64,000 nt of DNA from VRUE01 sp963780815 (GCA_963780815.1 CAWADG010000014.1:124001-188000), one strand, 5' to 3'. Positions 16,593 through 24,705 are shown, numbered from the stretch's first letter. The notes: a model not told the origin generated them from the sequence alone. Numbers and translations are program-made.

Positions 16593-17855
16593 TCAGATCG
16601 GGCGCGGGGCGTGCCTCGGCTCGAGCTCGCCGGCGGCCTCGGCCTCGGCGCGTTTTGCCCAACGGTTGAGCTCGCGCCGGGCGAGGACCATTTTGTGGAC
16701 CTCGTCGGGGCCGTCGGCGAGGCGCAGCATCCGGCTGAAGCGCCAGAGCGCCGCCAGCGGCGTGTCGTCGGTCATCCCGAGTGAGCCGTGGATCTGGATC
16801 GCGCGGTCGAGGACGTCCATCACGATGTTGGCGGCGACGACCTTGATCGCCGAGATCGACTGGCGGGCGGCGCGCTTGCCGTCGGTGTCCATTTTCCACG
16901 CCGCGTACATCGTCAGCAGCCGCGCCTGGTCGATCTCCATCCGCGACTGGGCGATCGACTCCTGGACGAACTGCTTCTCGCCGAGCGGGCCGCCGAAGGC
17001 CTGGCGCTCGTTGGCGCGCCCGCACATCATCTCCAGCGCCCGCTCGGCGGTGCCGATCGCGCGCATGCAGTGGTGGATCCGGCCCGGGCCGAGGCGGTCC
17101 TGGGCGATCGCGAACCCGGCCCCCTGCTGGCCGAGGAGGTTCGAGGCCGGGACGCGGACGCCTTCGTAGCGGATCTCGCAGTGGCCGGGGCCGGCGGAGT
17201 GGCCCATCACCGGGATCGGGCGGACGAGGTTGAAGCCCGGCGCGTCGGTCGGGACGCAGATCATCGAGGCCCTCGCGTAGGGGTGGGCGTCGGGGTCGGT
17301 GACGACCATCGCGATCGCCAGGTCGGCGCCGACGGCGCCGGAGGTGAACCACTTGTGGCCGTCTATAACCCACTCCTCGCCGTCGCGGACACCCTGTGCC
17401 TGGAGCAGCGTCGGGTCGGAGCCGGAGACGTCGCGCTCGGTCATCGAGAAGCAGGAGCGGATCCTGCCCTCGAGCAGCGGCTCGAGCCACTGCGTGCGCT
17501 GCTCCTCGGTCCCGTGCTCGGCGAGGATCTCCATGTTGCCGGTGTCGGGGGCGGAGCAGTTGAAGGCCATCGGGGCCGCCGCCGGGCTGCGCCCCATCTC
17601 CTCGCAGAGCAGGCCGTACTCCCAATTTGTCAACCCCGGGCCGAAGCGCTCGTCCGGCATGAACAGGTTCCAGAGCCCCTCCGAGCGCGCCTTCTCGCGG
17701 ATCTCGACCAGGATCTTCGGATAGGGGACCCCGGGCCCGACCTCGGCGTCGAGCCCCTCCATGATCTCCCGCTCCTGCGGGTAGATCTCCTCGTCCATGA
17801 AGTCGAGGATCCGCTCGCGGAGCGTCTCGACCTGGGGGCTCGGCTTGAAGTCCAT
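16593..17855 (-). CDS. Acyl-CoA dehydrogenase
   Basis: 420 aa flavoenzyme catalysing alpha,beta-dehydrogenation of acyl-CoA. N-terminal helical domain; FAD/substrate signature CFSMTERDVSGSDPTLLQ and DGHKWFTSGAVGAD; C-terminal QIHGSLGMTDDTPLAALWRF with the flavin-binding QxxGG-like region. Most similar in style to ACAD10/11-type enzymes. The ATG is preceded by AAAGGATC. It lies 14 nt downstream of the RibD-like gene on the same strand. Chain length preference cannot be read from sequence. Confidence 0.92.
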   Translation of the reverse strand: MDFKPSPQVETLRERILDFMDEEIYPQEREIMEGLDAEVGPGVPYPKILVEIREKARSEGLWNLFMPDERFGPGLTNWEYGLLCEEMGRSPAAAPMAFNCSAPDTGNMEILAEHGTEEQRTQWLEPLLEGRIRSCFSMTERDVSGSDPTLLQAQGVRDGEEWVIDGHKWFTSGAVGADLAIAMVVTDPDAHPYARASMICVPTDAPGFNLVRPIPVMGHSAGPGHCEIRYEGVRVPASNLLGQQGAGFAIAQDRLGPGRIHHCMRAIGTAERALEMMCGRANERQAFGGPLGEKQFVQESIAQSRMEIDQARLLTMYAAWKMDTDGKRAARQSISAIKVVAANIVMDVLDRAIQIHGSLGMTDDTPLAALWRFSRMLRLADGPDEVHKMVLARRELNRWAKRAEAEAAGELEPRHAPRPI

Positions 17856-17869
17856 CGGTGGGGATCCTT

Positions 17870-18601
17870 TCAGGTCCGGCTGTAGCGGGCGAACAGCTCG
17901 CCCTGCTCCTCGAGCAGCCAGCTCAGCTCGAGCGGGGCGATGCCGGGAAGGTCGCCCTCGAGGATCCGCGGCGCATCGCCGCCGACCAGCTTCGGCGCGA
18001 TCGTCAGGAAGAGGTCGTCGACGAGGCCCTCCGCCTCGAGCTGGGCGTGGAGCCGGGGGCCGCCCTCGCAGAGCAGCGCCCTGACCCCCTCCTCCTGGCG
18101 CAGGTGCCGCATCGCCTCGGTTAGGTCGACCGCCGGGTCATGGCGGACGACGACCACCTCGGTCTCGGTCTCGGGGGGCTCGGTCTCGGCCGTGGTGAAG
18201 ACGAGGACGCTGCCGGCGCCCTCGGTGAAGAGGGGCGCGTCCCATGGCAGGTCGAGCCGGCCGCTGACGATCACCAGCAGCGGGTCCCCGGGAAGGCCGA
18301 GCGCCTCGCGGCCCGCCCGCTTGTCCGGGTCGGAGACCGGGCGGCCATAGCGCTCGGCGCGCATCGTCCCGGCGCCGATCATCACCGCGTCGAACCGGGT
18401 CCGCAGCCCGACCAGCATCGCCGTGTCGTTCGCCGACCCGATCGGCCCAGAGACGCCGCCGATCGAGGCCCGGCCGTCGACGGTGGCGGCGAAGTTCATC
18501 GCGACGAACGGCCGCTCCTCGCGGGCCTGCACCCAGGGCCGGAAGGCCTCGAGCTGCTCCTCGACGCTGGTCGGCGCTGGGTCGGGCGTCAGGCGGCGCA
18601 C
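17870..18601 (-). CDS. RibD C-terminal domain / dihydrofolate reductase-like oxidoreductase
   Basis: 243 aa single-domain pyrimidine reductase fold: PFVAMNFAATVDGRASIGG near the start, RTRFDAVMIGAGTMRAERYG (NADPH loop), LLCEGGPRLHAQL and LFLTIAPKLVGGDAPRI. It lacks the zinc deaminase domain of full RibD, so it may reduce a riboflavin-pathway or unrelated substrate. The GTG start at 18601 lies exactly 7 nt after TAGTCT, which suggests leaderless translation. A long hairpin separates it from the sulfotransferase gene. Confidence 0.85.
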   Translation of the reverse strand: MRRLTPDPAPTSVEEQLEAFRPWVQAREERPFVAMNFAATVDGRASIGGVSGPIGSANDTAMLVGLRTRFDAVMIGAGTMRAERYGRPVSDPDKRAGREALGLPGDPLLVIVSGRLDLPWDAPLFTEGAGSVLVFTTAETEPPETETEVVVVRHDPAVDLTEAMRHLRQEEGVRALLCEGGPRLHAQLEAEGLVDDLFLTIAPKLVGGDAPRILEGDLPGIAPLELSWLLEEQGELFARYSRT

Positions 18602-18608
18602 CGGGCTG

Positions 18609-18614
18609 AGACTA
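18609..18614 (-). promoter_or_regulatory. -10 element (TAGTCT) for the RibD-like gene
   Basis: TAGTCT on the minus strand, 7 nt from the GTG at 18601. This fits a leaderless transcript and supports that start. Confidence 0.45.
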
Positions 18615-18619
18615 TTTGG

Positions 18620-18664
18620 CGCGAACGCACTTTGTCCCGGTATGCGGGACGAACTGCGTTCGCG
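18620..18664. terminator. Long hairpin with GTATG loop downstream of the sulfotransferase
   Basis: GCGAACGCACTTTGTCCCG (18621-18639), loop GTATG, CGGGACGAACTGCGTTCGC (18645-18663). 17 of 19 pairs match, plus one outer C-G pair. It ends 14 nt past the sulfotransferase stop and lies just upstream of the RibD promoter. A C opposite C mismatch sits inside the GCACTT arm. Likely a terminator, but it belongs to a set of look-alike hairpins (see 49674 and 61129). Confidence 0.6.
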
Positions 18665-18677
18665 GTCCTCCTGTCCT

Positions 18678-19676
18678 TCAGGAGTACTCGTTCCAGCCGG
18701 CGAACTCGCGACCGGCGAACCGCTGGAGCGCGGCGACGTCCTCGCCGAAGCGGCCGCGGAGCGTCTCGGTGAGGTCGTCGGGAAGGTCGGGCTTCGGCGC
18801 CGGCGGCTTCTCGGGGTCGTGGACGACCTTCTCGACGACCCACCGCAGCGACTCGGGCAGCCGGTCGAAATTGCGGTCGAAGGAGCGGAAGCCGGGGAGT
18901 TTGATCAGCTTCTCCATGAACTGGTATTTGTCGCCCTGCTTGGCGCTCGACTTCTCCCACTCGCGGTCGAACTGCTCGGAGCTGAAGCTCTTGTCGACGC
19001 CGGCGAAGGCGAACGCCTTCCGCATCGTCTCGTCGCGTTCGGTCTGGAGCTCCTCCTGGGTGATGATCTCGATCTGGGAGCGGTCGAAGAGCTCGAGGTA
19101 GGGCTGGAGCTGCATCCAGTACAGCGAGCGATGGATGTAGGAGGTGTCTGGCGCGGAGAGGGTCGGGACCAGCTCGCGCGTCTCATACCCGGCGCCGGTC
19201 GCGTGGACCCAGTGCGAGAGGATCCGCTTGATCGGGTCGCGGACCATGTAGATCAGGCGGGCGTCCGGGCAGTTGGCGTGGATCCGCTCCGGCACGCCGG
19301 TGAACCGGGGCAGGTTCGTGTAGTGGGGCGAGGACTCGCCGCGGACCTTGAATCGGTTGTCGAAGCGGCTCGCGTACCAGTCGAGGCCGAGGTCCCAGTT
19401 CAGCTCCTCGACGAAGAAGTTGAGCTCCTTCGGCTTCGACATCCGGATCTCGGGATGGAGGCCGAGGTAGTGGTGGATGCTCGTCGTGCCGCACTTCAGC
19501 CCGCCGATGATGATCAGGTTCGGCAGCTCGGCGTGCCGTTTGCGGCGGCGGCGGAAGGAGCTGCGGCGGTCGCCGGAGTAGCGCTCGCGGGCGCGCGCGC
19601 ACATCGCCGCGTCGGCTGGATCCGGCGTCGCGGCTGGGGTTTCGGGGGTCTCGGTGGGGCTCTTGGCCTCTGACAC
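18678..19676 (-). CDS. Sulfotransferase (PAPS-dependent)
   Basis: 332 aa. PAPS 5'-phosphosulfate loop IIIGGLKCGTTSIHHYLGLHP near residue 54, 3'-phosphate site YMVRDPIKRILSHW near 143, and a catalytic-region His in the same helix. A Pro/Thr/Glu-rich N-terminus of about 45 residues precedes the domain; there is no TM segment. Transfers sulfate to a carbohydrate, lipid or small molecule; the acceptor is unknown. The GTG start at 19676 is 9 nt after TACACT. Diverges from the flippase-like gene. Confidence 0.88.
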   Translation of the reverse strand: MSEAKSPTETPETPAATPDPADAAMCARARERYSGDRRSSFRRRRKRHAELPNLIIIGGLKCGTTSIHHYLGLHPEIRMSKPKELNFFVEELNWDLGLDWYASRFDNRFKVRGESSPHYTNLPRFTGVPERIHANCPDARLIYMVRDPIKRILSHWVHATGAGYETRELVPTLSAPDTSYIHRSLYWMQLQPYLELFDRSQIEIITQEELQTERDETMRKAFAFAGVDKSFSSEQFDREWEKSSAKQGDKYQFMEKLIKLPGFRSFDRNFDRLPESLRWVVEKVVHDPEKPPAPKPDLPDDLTETLRGRFGEDVAALQRFAGREFAGWNEYS

Positions 19677-19725
19677 GAGCGGGTCAGTGTAGCCACCTCG
19701 GGCGCGGGAGCGGCCGCGACGGCGT

Positions 19726-19731
19726 CATAGT
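19726..19731 (+). promoter_or_regulatory. -10 element (CATAGT) of the UPF0104-like gene
   Basis: CATAGT followed by 7 nt and the ATG at 19739; no Shine-Dalgarno sequence. Suggests a leaderless mRNA. Confidence 0.4.
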
Positions 19732-19738
19732 TTGGTCG

Positions 19739-20758
19739 ATGTTTGTCGCCGATCTTCAGTCGAGCCTCGAATCCTTCGGGCGCGGCGCCGAAGCCTTCTT
19801 CCAGAACCTCTCGGCGATCGATTGGACCGCGTTCGGCCTGGCGCTGGTGTTCCTGCTCGCGATGCAGCTCGCGCGTGCCTGGGCGTGGCGCAATGTGCTC
19901 CGCGCCGCCTATCCGGGCACCCGGATCGATTTCATGCTGCTGAGTGCCGCCTACCTCGCCGGCGCCGGGATCAACGCGATCCTCCCCGCCCGGGCCGGGG
20001 ACGTGACCAAGGTCTTCCTCGTCAAGCGGCAGATCCCCCACTCCTCCTATCCGGCCGTCACCTCCTCCTTCCTCGTCCAGGGCATCTTCGACGCCGCGAT
20101 CGGCCTGCTCGTCCTGCTCTACGCGGTAACCCAGGGTCTGCTGCCGAGACCCCCGCGCCTACCGGACCTGCCCGCCTTCGAGCTCTCGTTCTGGGCGGAA
20201 AACCCCAGGGTCTTCGCGCTCACCGTCACCGCCCTGCTGATCGCGATCACGGTCGCGATCTACGTCCTCGCCCACCGCGTGCGCAGATTCTGGGACCGGG
20301 TCAAACAGGGCGTGGTGATCCTCAGGACGCCGAGCCGTTACCTGCGCGAGGTGGCCGCCTGGCAGGGGGTAGGCTGGGTCTGCCGTTTCGCCGCCTTCTG
20401 GTTCTTCCTCGAGGCCTTCGGGATCGGCGGCTCGGTCGGGAACGTGCTGCTGGTGATGAGCGTGCAGGCGATCGCCAACATCATCCCATTCACCCCGGGC
20501 GGCGCCGGCGCCCAGCAGGCCCTTCTCATCGCGACGCTGACCGGTCCCTCGCGGGCCGTCGTCCTCTCCTACTCGGTCGGCACCCAGATCGCGATGGCCG
20601 CCTGGTCGGTGGTCCTCGGCTTCGCGATGATGGTGCTCGTCTTCCGCACCACCGACTGGCGCGGCCTGATCAAACAGGCCGAGGAGGACGAAGCGCGCGA
20701 ACTCGGCGAGAGCGGCGGTGAGGGCAAACCGCCTGCGGTCAGCCCTGGCAAGGCCTGA
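19739..20758 (+). CDS. Lysylphosphatidylglycerol synthase TM-region / UPF0104 family membrane protein
   Basis: 339 aa, about seven to eight TM segments. Family marks: LARAWAWRNVLRAAYP after the first long TM, YLAGAGINAILPARAGDVTKVFLVKR, and the later FTPGGAGAQQALL loop with GxxE/Q character. These are typical of the YbhN/AglD-type half of MprF-like proteins, often proposed lipid or lipid-sugar translocators. The cytoplasmic tail (residues 305-339) is acidic then Pro/Lys-rich. It faces a sulfotransferase gene divergently, which hints at envelope modification. Confidence 0.85.
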   Translation: MFVADLQSSLESFGRGAEAFFQNLSAIDWTAFGLALVFLLAMQLARAWAWRNVLRAAYPGTRIDFMLLSAAYLAGAGINAILPARAGDVTKVFLVKRQIPHSSYPAVTSSFLVQGIFDAAIGLLVLLYAVTQGLLPRPPRLPDLPAFELSFWAENPRVFALTVTALLIAITVAIYVLAHRVRRFWDRVKQGVVILRTPSRYLREVAAWQGVGWVCRFAAFWFFLEAFGIGGSVGNVLLVMSVQAIANIIPFTPGGAGAQQALLIATLTGPSRAVVLSYSVGTQIAMAAWSVVLGFAMMVLVFRTTDWRGLIKQAEEDEARELGESGGEGKPPAVSPGKA

Positions 20759-20773
20759 CTCCAGAAACCGAGG

Positions 20774-21175
20774 CTAGGCGCCTTCGGCCGGGCGCTCGAC
20801 CGTCCAGTGGGAGAGAAAGTCGGGGTTGATCACCTCTTCGCCGGTGCTCTTGAGGGTGTAGATGCCCGGCTCCGCCTGGGAATAGGCACGAAGGTCGGGC
20901 GGCAGCCACTCGAGCTCGTCGTTGTCGGCACGACGAATGGCAAGCCCGTGTCCGGGATCGGCCGACTCGATCCGACCGTGGAACTGAACGTACTCGGGGT
21001 CGCCTCCGTCGACGATGATCGTCTCGGCGACCAGGACCGTCTTGCCGATCATCCGCCGCGCCTTCTCTTCCCAGAACGGTGGCTGCTCGCTCACCCGGCG
21101 GGTATCGGATCGGAACGGGATTCCCTCAAACAGCGGCTTTGGCGCCGCTTCCGGTGGGTAGGTGCATGGAGACAT
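20774..21175 (-). CDS. Hypothetical protein, 133 aa
   Basis: Starts MSPCTYPPEAAPKPLFEGIPF. The ATG at 21175 was preferred because further in-frame extension would overlap the divergent gene. Soluble and mixed alpha/beta (RRMIGKTVLVAETIIVDGGDPEYVQFHGRIESAD; WLPPDLRAYSQAEPG). I do not recognise a family. Its start lies 25 nt from the divergent NTF2-like gene, so they may be co-regulated. Confidence 0.65.
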   Translation of the reverse strand: MSPCTYPPEAAPKPLFEGIPFRSDTRRVSEQPPFWEEKARRMIGKTVLVAETIIVDGGDPEYVQFHGRIESADPGHGLAIRRADNDELEWLPPDLRAYSQAEPGIYTLKSTGEEVINPDFLSHWTVERPAEGA

Positions 21176-21200
21176 GGTGATTGCGCTTAAGGAGGAATCG

Positions 21201-21548
21201 ATGACGACCACCACGGATCGACGGGAGTTGGCGCGTGATGTCTATGACGCCTACGTCACCGGGGACTGCGCCGCAATCGAGGAGCTGATCGCCGACGACT
21301 TCGCGTTCTTCAGCCCTCCCGACCCCGGCATCGACCGCGCCGCCTACTTCGAGCGCTGCTGGCCGAACTCGGAGACGATCGAGGCTTTCGATTTCGTGCG
21401 CCTGAGCGAGATCGGCGACGACGAGGTGCTCGTCACCTACGAGAGCACGAAGAGCGACGGCCGGCGCTTCCGCAATACCGAGGTCCTCACCTTCTCCGGC
21501 GAGAAGCTCCGTTTGGCCGAGATCTATTTCGGTTGGGACCTCGACTGA
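21201..21548 (+). CDS. NTF2-like / SnoaL-type protein
   Basis: 115 aa cone-fold protein: RRELARDVYDAYVTGD helix, IEELIADDFAFFSPPDPGIDRAAYFERCW, then strands (EVLVTYESTKSDGRRFRNTEVLTFSGEKL). The family includes small isomerases, hydrolases and ligand-binding proteins; no catalytic assignment is possible. The ATG at 21201 is fixed by a strong AAGGAGG 6 nt upstream, one of the few canonical ribosome-binding sites here. Confidence 0.85.
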   Translation: MTTTTDRRELARDVYDAYVTGDCAAIEELIADDFAFFSPPDPGIDRAAYFERCWPNSETIEAFDFVRLSEIGDDEVLVTYESTKSDGRRFRNTEVLTFSGEKLRLAEIYFGWDLD

Positions 21549-21625
21549 GCGCTGTCCGTCTCTCAGGGTGGGATTGAGGCAAGTCGCTGCGACGGGCCAC
21601 GCTCGGAATCCCGCTCGCCGAGAGA

Positions 21626-22291
21626 TCAGCTCGACCAGCCTGGATAACGGCTCTCGATCTTCCAGCGCCAGGGCGGCTCCTCGCCGTGCGGGAACCCGTA
21701 CTGGTCGCGGCCTGGGAGGGTCTCGAGAGGCACCAAAGCGGGGTCGTCCTTGCGGAGAACGGGTGTGCCGGAAGCCGCTTCAACGTCTGCCTGGGTCGCC
21801 CGCCGGGCGACGCTTTCCCACCCGATCGATGGTCGGTAGAGCCAGTAGGTCACCTCGACCCAGCCGAGCGAGCGCCGGAGGTCGTGGATCGAGGTGAAGG
21901 CGGTCGTCCGCCGCCCCGAGGTGGTCAGGTGGGCGCCGTCGGCCCCGGATCGCGGCACGGCGCAGCCGGCGCTGCGGCAGCGGCGGAAGTCGACCGGGAC
22001 CAGCGGCAGCCCCTCGGGCCCAGACCGCGTCGACGGGGCCGGGGCGAGGACCCGAACGAGGCGGGCCAGGGCCCATCCGTAGGCCGGCACGAGCGGGTGG
22101 TGATGGCAGGCGTCGGGGAGGCGGGGAGCACAGGTGATCCGCCGCCCGATCGTCCCCGCCAGGTCGCGGCCGCCGTCGATCTCGCCGTCGGCTGCGATTG
22201 CCGCGATGGCCACGATCAGGAGCAGCGCGATCAGGGCCGCCAGGCCCGCATGCTCGACGCTCGCCGAGCCCCGCTCCTGATCGTCGTCCAT
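21626..22291 (-). CDS. Membrane-anchored protein with pilin-like N-terminus
   Basis: 221 aa. Short polar N-terminus MDDDQERGSASVEHAG followed by one TM helix (LAALIALLLIVAIAAIAA), with the Glu at position +5 of the hydrophobic stretch as in Flp/TadE-like pseudopilins. The rest is an Arg/Pro-rich extracytoplasmic domain with Cys residues and a C-terminal Trp-rich segment. No other tad genes are present. The ATG follows TACGGT by 6 nt, a leaderless-type start. Function unknown. Confidence 0.7.
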   Translation of the reverse strand: MDDDQERGSASVEHAGLAALIALLLIVAIAAIAADGEIDGGRDLAGTIGRRITCAPRLPDACHHHPLVPAYGWALARLVRVLAPAPSTRSGPEGLPLVPVDFRRCRSAGCAVPRSGADGAHLTTSGRRTTAFTSIHDLRRSLGWVEVTYWLYRPSIGWESVARRATQADVEAASGTPVLRKDDPALVPLETLPGRDQYGFPHGEEPPWRWKIESRYPGWSS

Positions 22292-22297
22292 GCGCCG

Positions 22298-22303
22298 ACC
22301 GTA
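22298..22303 (-). promoter_or_regulatory. -10 element (TACGGT) of the pilin-like gene
   Basis: TACGGT on the minus strand, 6 nt before the ATG at 22291. Leaderless-type arrangement. Confidence 0.35.
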
Positions 22304-22368
22304 GGGCGACGCGCCGCGCGCGTGGCGCGCAGATGCCGACGAGACTGAGCCGCGACGGCGCCTCTGCT

Positions 22369-22374
22369 TACATT
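22369..22374 (+). promoter_or_regulatory. -10 element (TACATT) of the 88-aa protein gene
   Basis: TACATT, exactly 7 nt before the ATG at 22382. It is one of the clearest leaderless arrangements in the window, although TGGGGAG between them could also serve as a weak ribosome-binding site. Confidence 0.45.
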
Positions 22375-22381
22375 TGGGGAG

Positions 22382-22648
22382 ATGGAGGGCGGCTTCAACC
22401 TTTTCGGCGACCCGGAGGAGTTCCGCGCCCGCATGGAGGAGCTCTCCGAGCAGATGCAGTCCTCGCAGCGGGTCGCCTGGGCCGACAACGCGATCAAGCT
22501 CGCGGTCGAGATGACCGTCGCTTCGATCGGAAGGCTCGAGCTCAGCGGCACCCCCGACGAGCAGGCGATGCAGGTCCGCGACGCGATCCGCAGCCTTTTC
22601 CCCGAGGCCGTGACCCTGGTCCGCGAGGCCAGGGAAGGCCTTTCCTGA
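22382..22648 (+). CDS. Small hypothetical protein, 88 aa
   Basis: Acidic helical protein: MEGGFNLFGDPEEFRARMEELSEQM, then KLAVEMTVASIGRLELSGTPDEQ and AIRSLFPEAVTLVREA. No membrane segment or cysteine. It may be an oligomeric helical adaptor; I do not recognise a family. Ten nt separate its stop from the convergent zinc-ribbon gene. Confidence 0.7.
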   Translation: MEGGFNLFGDPEEFRARMEELSEQMQSSQRVAWADNAIKLAVEMTVASIGRLELSGTPDEQAMQVRDAIRSLFPEAVTLVREAREGLS

Positions 22649-22658
22649 GCCGGGGCGG

Positions 22659-23288
22659 CTAGAGGAGCTCGAAGCGGAGGGTGATCACGCCGCCGCGCCG
22701 CAGTGGCGCGGCGACGAGCTCCAGCGGCACGGCGATGATCAGGGCCGGGACCGCGGCGAGCACGCTGATCACCGCGTCGAGGCGGCGCTGCCAAGGCTGG
22801 CCGGCCGGGACCGCGGAGGAGCGGCCAAGGGCGCCGAGGGCGACGTTGCGCCCGAAGGTGAGCGCGTTGAGGATCGTCTGCCACATCGAGGCGATCCCGG
22901 CGCCCGGGGCCCAGCGGGCGCTCTTCACCACCTGGTCGCGGCGGGCGACGAGGCGGCGCGCCGCCTCGACAGTGAACAGGTAGCGGGCGCCGCGTTCGAG
23001 CCCGGCCCACCCGGCTCCGCCGAGCGAGGCCGACCACCCGCCGCGGTTGGCGATCGTCAGCCTTTCGCCCGCTTCGAGGCGGTCGAGCTCGCGCAGGGCC
23101 TCGGCCGGGTCGCCGCCGTCGGCGACTATGCCGAGGCCGCAGCTCTCGCAGCGGCTGACCGGCCCCGCCAGGCCCGGCCGCTGGTCGATCCATCCGAACA
23201 GCGGCTCGCCGCAGGCTGGGCAGGGCGGGTTCTCGGGCCCGGCGCCCGCCTCGAGCGGCACGACAGGTGTTCGCTCCAGCTCCGGCAC
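22659..23288 (-). CDS. Zinc-ribbon membrane-associated hypothetical protein
   Basis: 209 aa. An N-terminal zinc ribbon with two CxxC knuckles (PCPACGEPLFG at about 20 and SRCESCGLGIV at about 45), then a methyltransferase-like or helical middle region (ALRELDRLEAGERLTIANRGGW), and a C-terminal hydrophobic hairpin (LDAVISVLAAVPALIIAVPLELVAAPLRRGG). The ribbon-to-membrane layout suggests a regulatory or scaffolding role. The GTG at 23288 follows TACGCT by 6 nt. Shares a bidirectional promoter with the CBS-domain gene. Confidence 0.7.
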   Translation of the reverse strand: MPELERTPVVPLEAGAGPENPPCPACGEPLFGWIDQRPGLAGPVSRCESCGLGIVADGGDPAEALRELDRLEAGERLTIANRGGWSASLGGAGWAGLERGARYLFTVEAARRLVARRDQVVKSARWAPGAGIASMWQTILNALTFGRNVALGALGRSSAVPAGQPWQRRLDAVISVLAAVPALIIAVPLELVAAPLRRGGVITLRFELL

Positions 23289-23293
23289 GTCTG

Positions 23294-23300
23294 TAGCGTA
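23294..23300. promoter_or_regulatory. Symmetric bidirectional -10 (TAGCGTA)
   Basis: Plus-strand TAGCGT (23294-23299) is 7 nt before the ATG of the mini-ORF at 23307. Minus-strand TACGCT (23300-23295) is 6 nt before the GTG at 23288. One 7-bp sequence therefore supplies both -10 elements, and both transcripts would be leaderless. Confidence 0.5.
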
Positions 23301-23306
23301 CGCATC

Positions 23307-23375
23307 ATGAGTGCGGAGCGAGCAAGGGTGAATGCCCGGTTCTCCGCGCCGCGAGCGAAGCACGAAAGGTCGTAA
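23307..23375 (+). CDS. Leader mini-ORF, 22 aa (begins MSAERARVNAR)
   Basis: ATG at 23307, basic peptide, TAA at 23373-23375 directly abutting the ATG of the CBS gene (TAAATG). The start has no Shine-Dalgarno sequence but sits 7 nt after TAGCGT. It shares the opening MSAE with mini-ORFs at 1055 and 26758. It may serve re-initiation of ribosomes at the downstream start. Whether the peptide itself matters is unknown. Confidence 0.45.
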   Translation: MSAERARVNARFSAPRAKHERS

Positions 23376-23822
23376 ATGCAGCTGAGCGAGATCATGACTT
23401 CGGGGGTCGTGACCTCGGCGCCCGAGGCGAGCGCCGTCTCCGTCGCCCGCAAGATGCGGGACCACCGGGTCGGGTCGGTGGTGCTGGTCGACTCGGCCGA
23501 CCTGCCGGTGGCGATGGTGACCGACCGCGACCTCGCGGTGCGGGTCTTCGCCGACGGGGTCGACCCCGAGTCCGCGGTCGGCGAGCACGCCTCACGGCCG
23601 CTGGTCGTCGGCGAGCCGGCGATGGAGCTCGACGAGGCGGCGGCGCTGATGGTCCAGCACCGGGTCCGGCGGCTGCCGGTCGTCGACGGCGATAGGCTCG
23701 CCGGCATCGTGACCCTCGACGACATCGCCGTCAGGACCGGAAATCTCGAGGTCGCCCAGCGGATGACCGCCGAGGTGATCGAGGGCGCCCTGCCCCAGTT
23801 CTACTTCCGCGAGCGGGGCTGA
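23376..23822 (+). CDS. CBS-domain pair protein
   Basis: 148 aa made of two CBS motifs: MQLSEIMTSGVVTSAPEASAV...GSVVLVDS...AMVTDRDLAVRV and ASRPLVVGEPAMELDEAAALMVQHRVRRLPVVDG...AGIVTLDDIAV. Such stand-alone pairs bind adenosine nucleotides and act as energy sensors. The ATG has no good ribosome-binding site of its own and abuts the stop of the 22-aa mini-ORF, so translation is probably coupled to it. The next gene starts one base after its stop codon. Confidence 0.9.
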   Translation: MQLSEIMTSGVVTSAPEASAVSVARKMRDHRVGSVVLVDSADLPVAMVTDRDLAVRVFADGVDPESAVGEHASRPLVVGEPAMELDEAAALMVQHRVRRLPVVDGDRLAGIVTLDDIAVRTGNLEVAQRMTAEVIEGALPQFYFRERG

Positions 23823-23823
23823 G

Positions 23824-24702
23824 TTGGGTTCCAAGCAGGAGGTCCTCGCCTGGGAGGAGCGCTGGTCGCGGCCGGCCGGGTACGCCGCCCTGGCGGCGAT
23901 CGTCCTCCTGGTCGCCTCGCTGATCGTCGGCTCGCAGATCGGCGGCGGCTCCGGCACTGCCGAACAGCTCCAGAACGTCGACAAGGACGCCGGCACCCAG
24001 ATCCTCTCCAGCTTCCTGCTGGCGATCGGCTTCGTCCTCCTCGTCGCCCCGCTCTACTTCCTCTTCCGCGCCGCCCGGGCCCGCAGCGAGCGGGTTCGCC
24101 GCCAGCTCGTCGGGGTCGTGATCGCGGGCCCGCTGTTCTTCGCCGCCGCCTCGATCGTCCTCGGCTTTGCGACCGTTGAAGCCTCCGAAACCTTCGTCGA
24201 AGACAAGGTCCCGGCGCTCGAAAAGGAACACGTCAAGCTCGACAGCGACAAGGCCGACGAAAAGGCCGAAGACACCTTCTCCGAAGGCTCGCTCGCCGGG
24301 CTCGGGGTCGGGCTCAAATTCGCCGGGTTGATCGGGTTCGTCGCCGGCTTCCTCTACACGGCGCTGTGGGCGATGCGGGTCGGACTCCTGACCCGGTTCT
24401 GGGGTTCGCTCGGGATGGCGCTGGCGGCGGTCTCGATCTTCTTCTTCCAGTTCGCCCTGCTCTGGTTCGTTTACCTCGGCCTGCTGCTGCTCGGCTTCGT
24501 TCGCGGCGGCCGCCCGCCCGCCTGGCAGTCGGGCGAAGCCGAGCCCTGGCCCACGCCCGGCGAGAAAGCCGCGCAGCAGATGGGGGCGGACCCGGGCCTG
24601 CCCCCGCCAGAGCTGGAGGACCCGTCAGAGTCTGGAGACCAGCCGAACGACGGCTCACCCAGCGAGGGCACTCCTCCGAAAAAGCGCAAGCAGCGCGGCT
24701 GA
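23824..24702 (+). CDS. Conserved membrane protein, about four TM segments
   Basis: 292 aa. TM near 18-38, 62-82, 97-116 and a cluster at 158-225. A polar extracytoplasmic loop (VEASETFVEDKVPALEKEHVK) is rich in Asp/Glu/Lys. The C-terminal 70 residues are Pro/Glu-rich and end in a basic KKRKQRG. The TTG start at 23824 comes one base after the CBS stop, so the two form an operon. Function unknown. Confidence 0.72.
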   Translation: MGSKQEVLAWEERWSRPAGYAALAAIVLLVASLIVGSQIGGGSGTAEQLQNVDKDAGTQILSSFLLAIGFVLLVAPLYFLFRAARARSERVRRQLVGVVIAGPLFFAAASIVLGFATVEASETFVEDKVPALEKEHVKLDSDKADEKAEDTFSEGSLAGLGVGLKFAGLIGFVAGFLYTALWAMRVGLLTRFWGSLGMALAAVSIFFFQFALLWFVYLGLLLLGFVRGGRPPAWQSGEAEPWPTPGEKAAQQMGADPGLPPPELEDPSESGDQPNDGSPSEGTPPKKRKQRG

Positions 24703-24705
24703 GGC

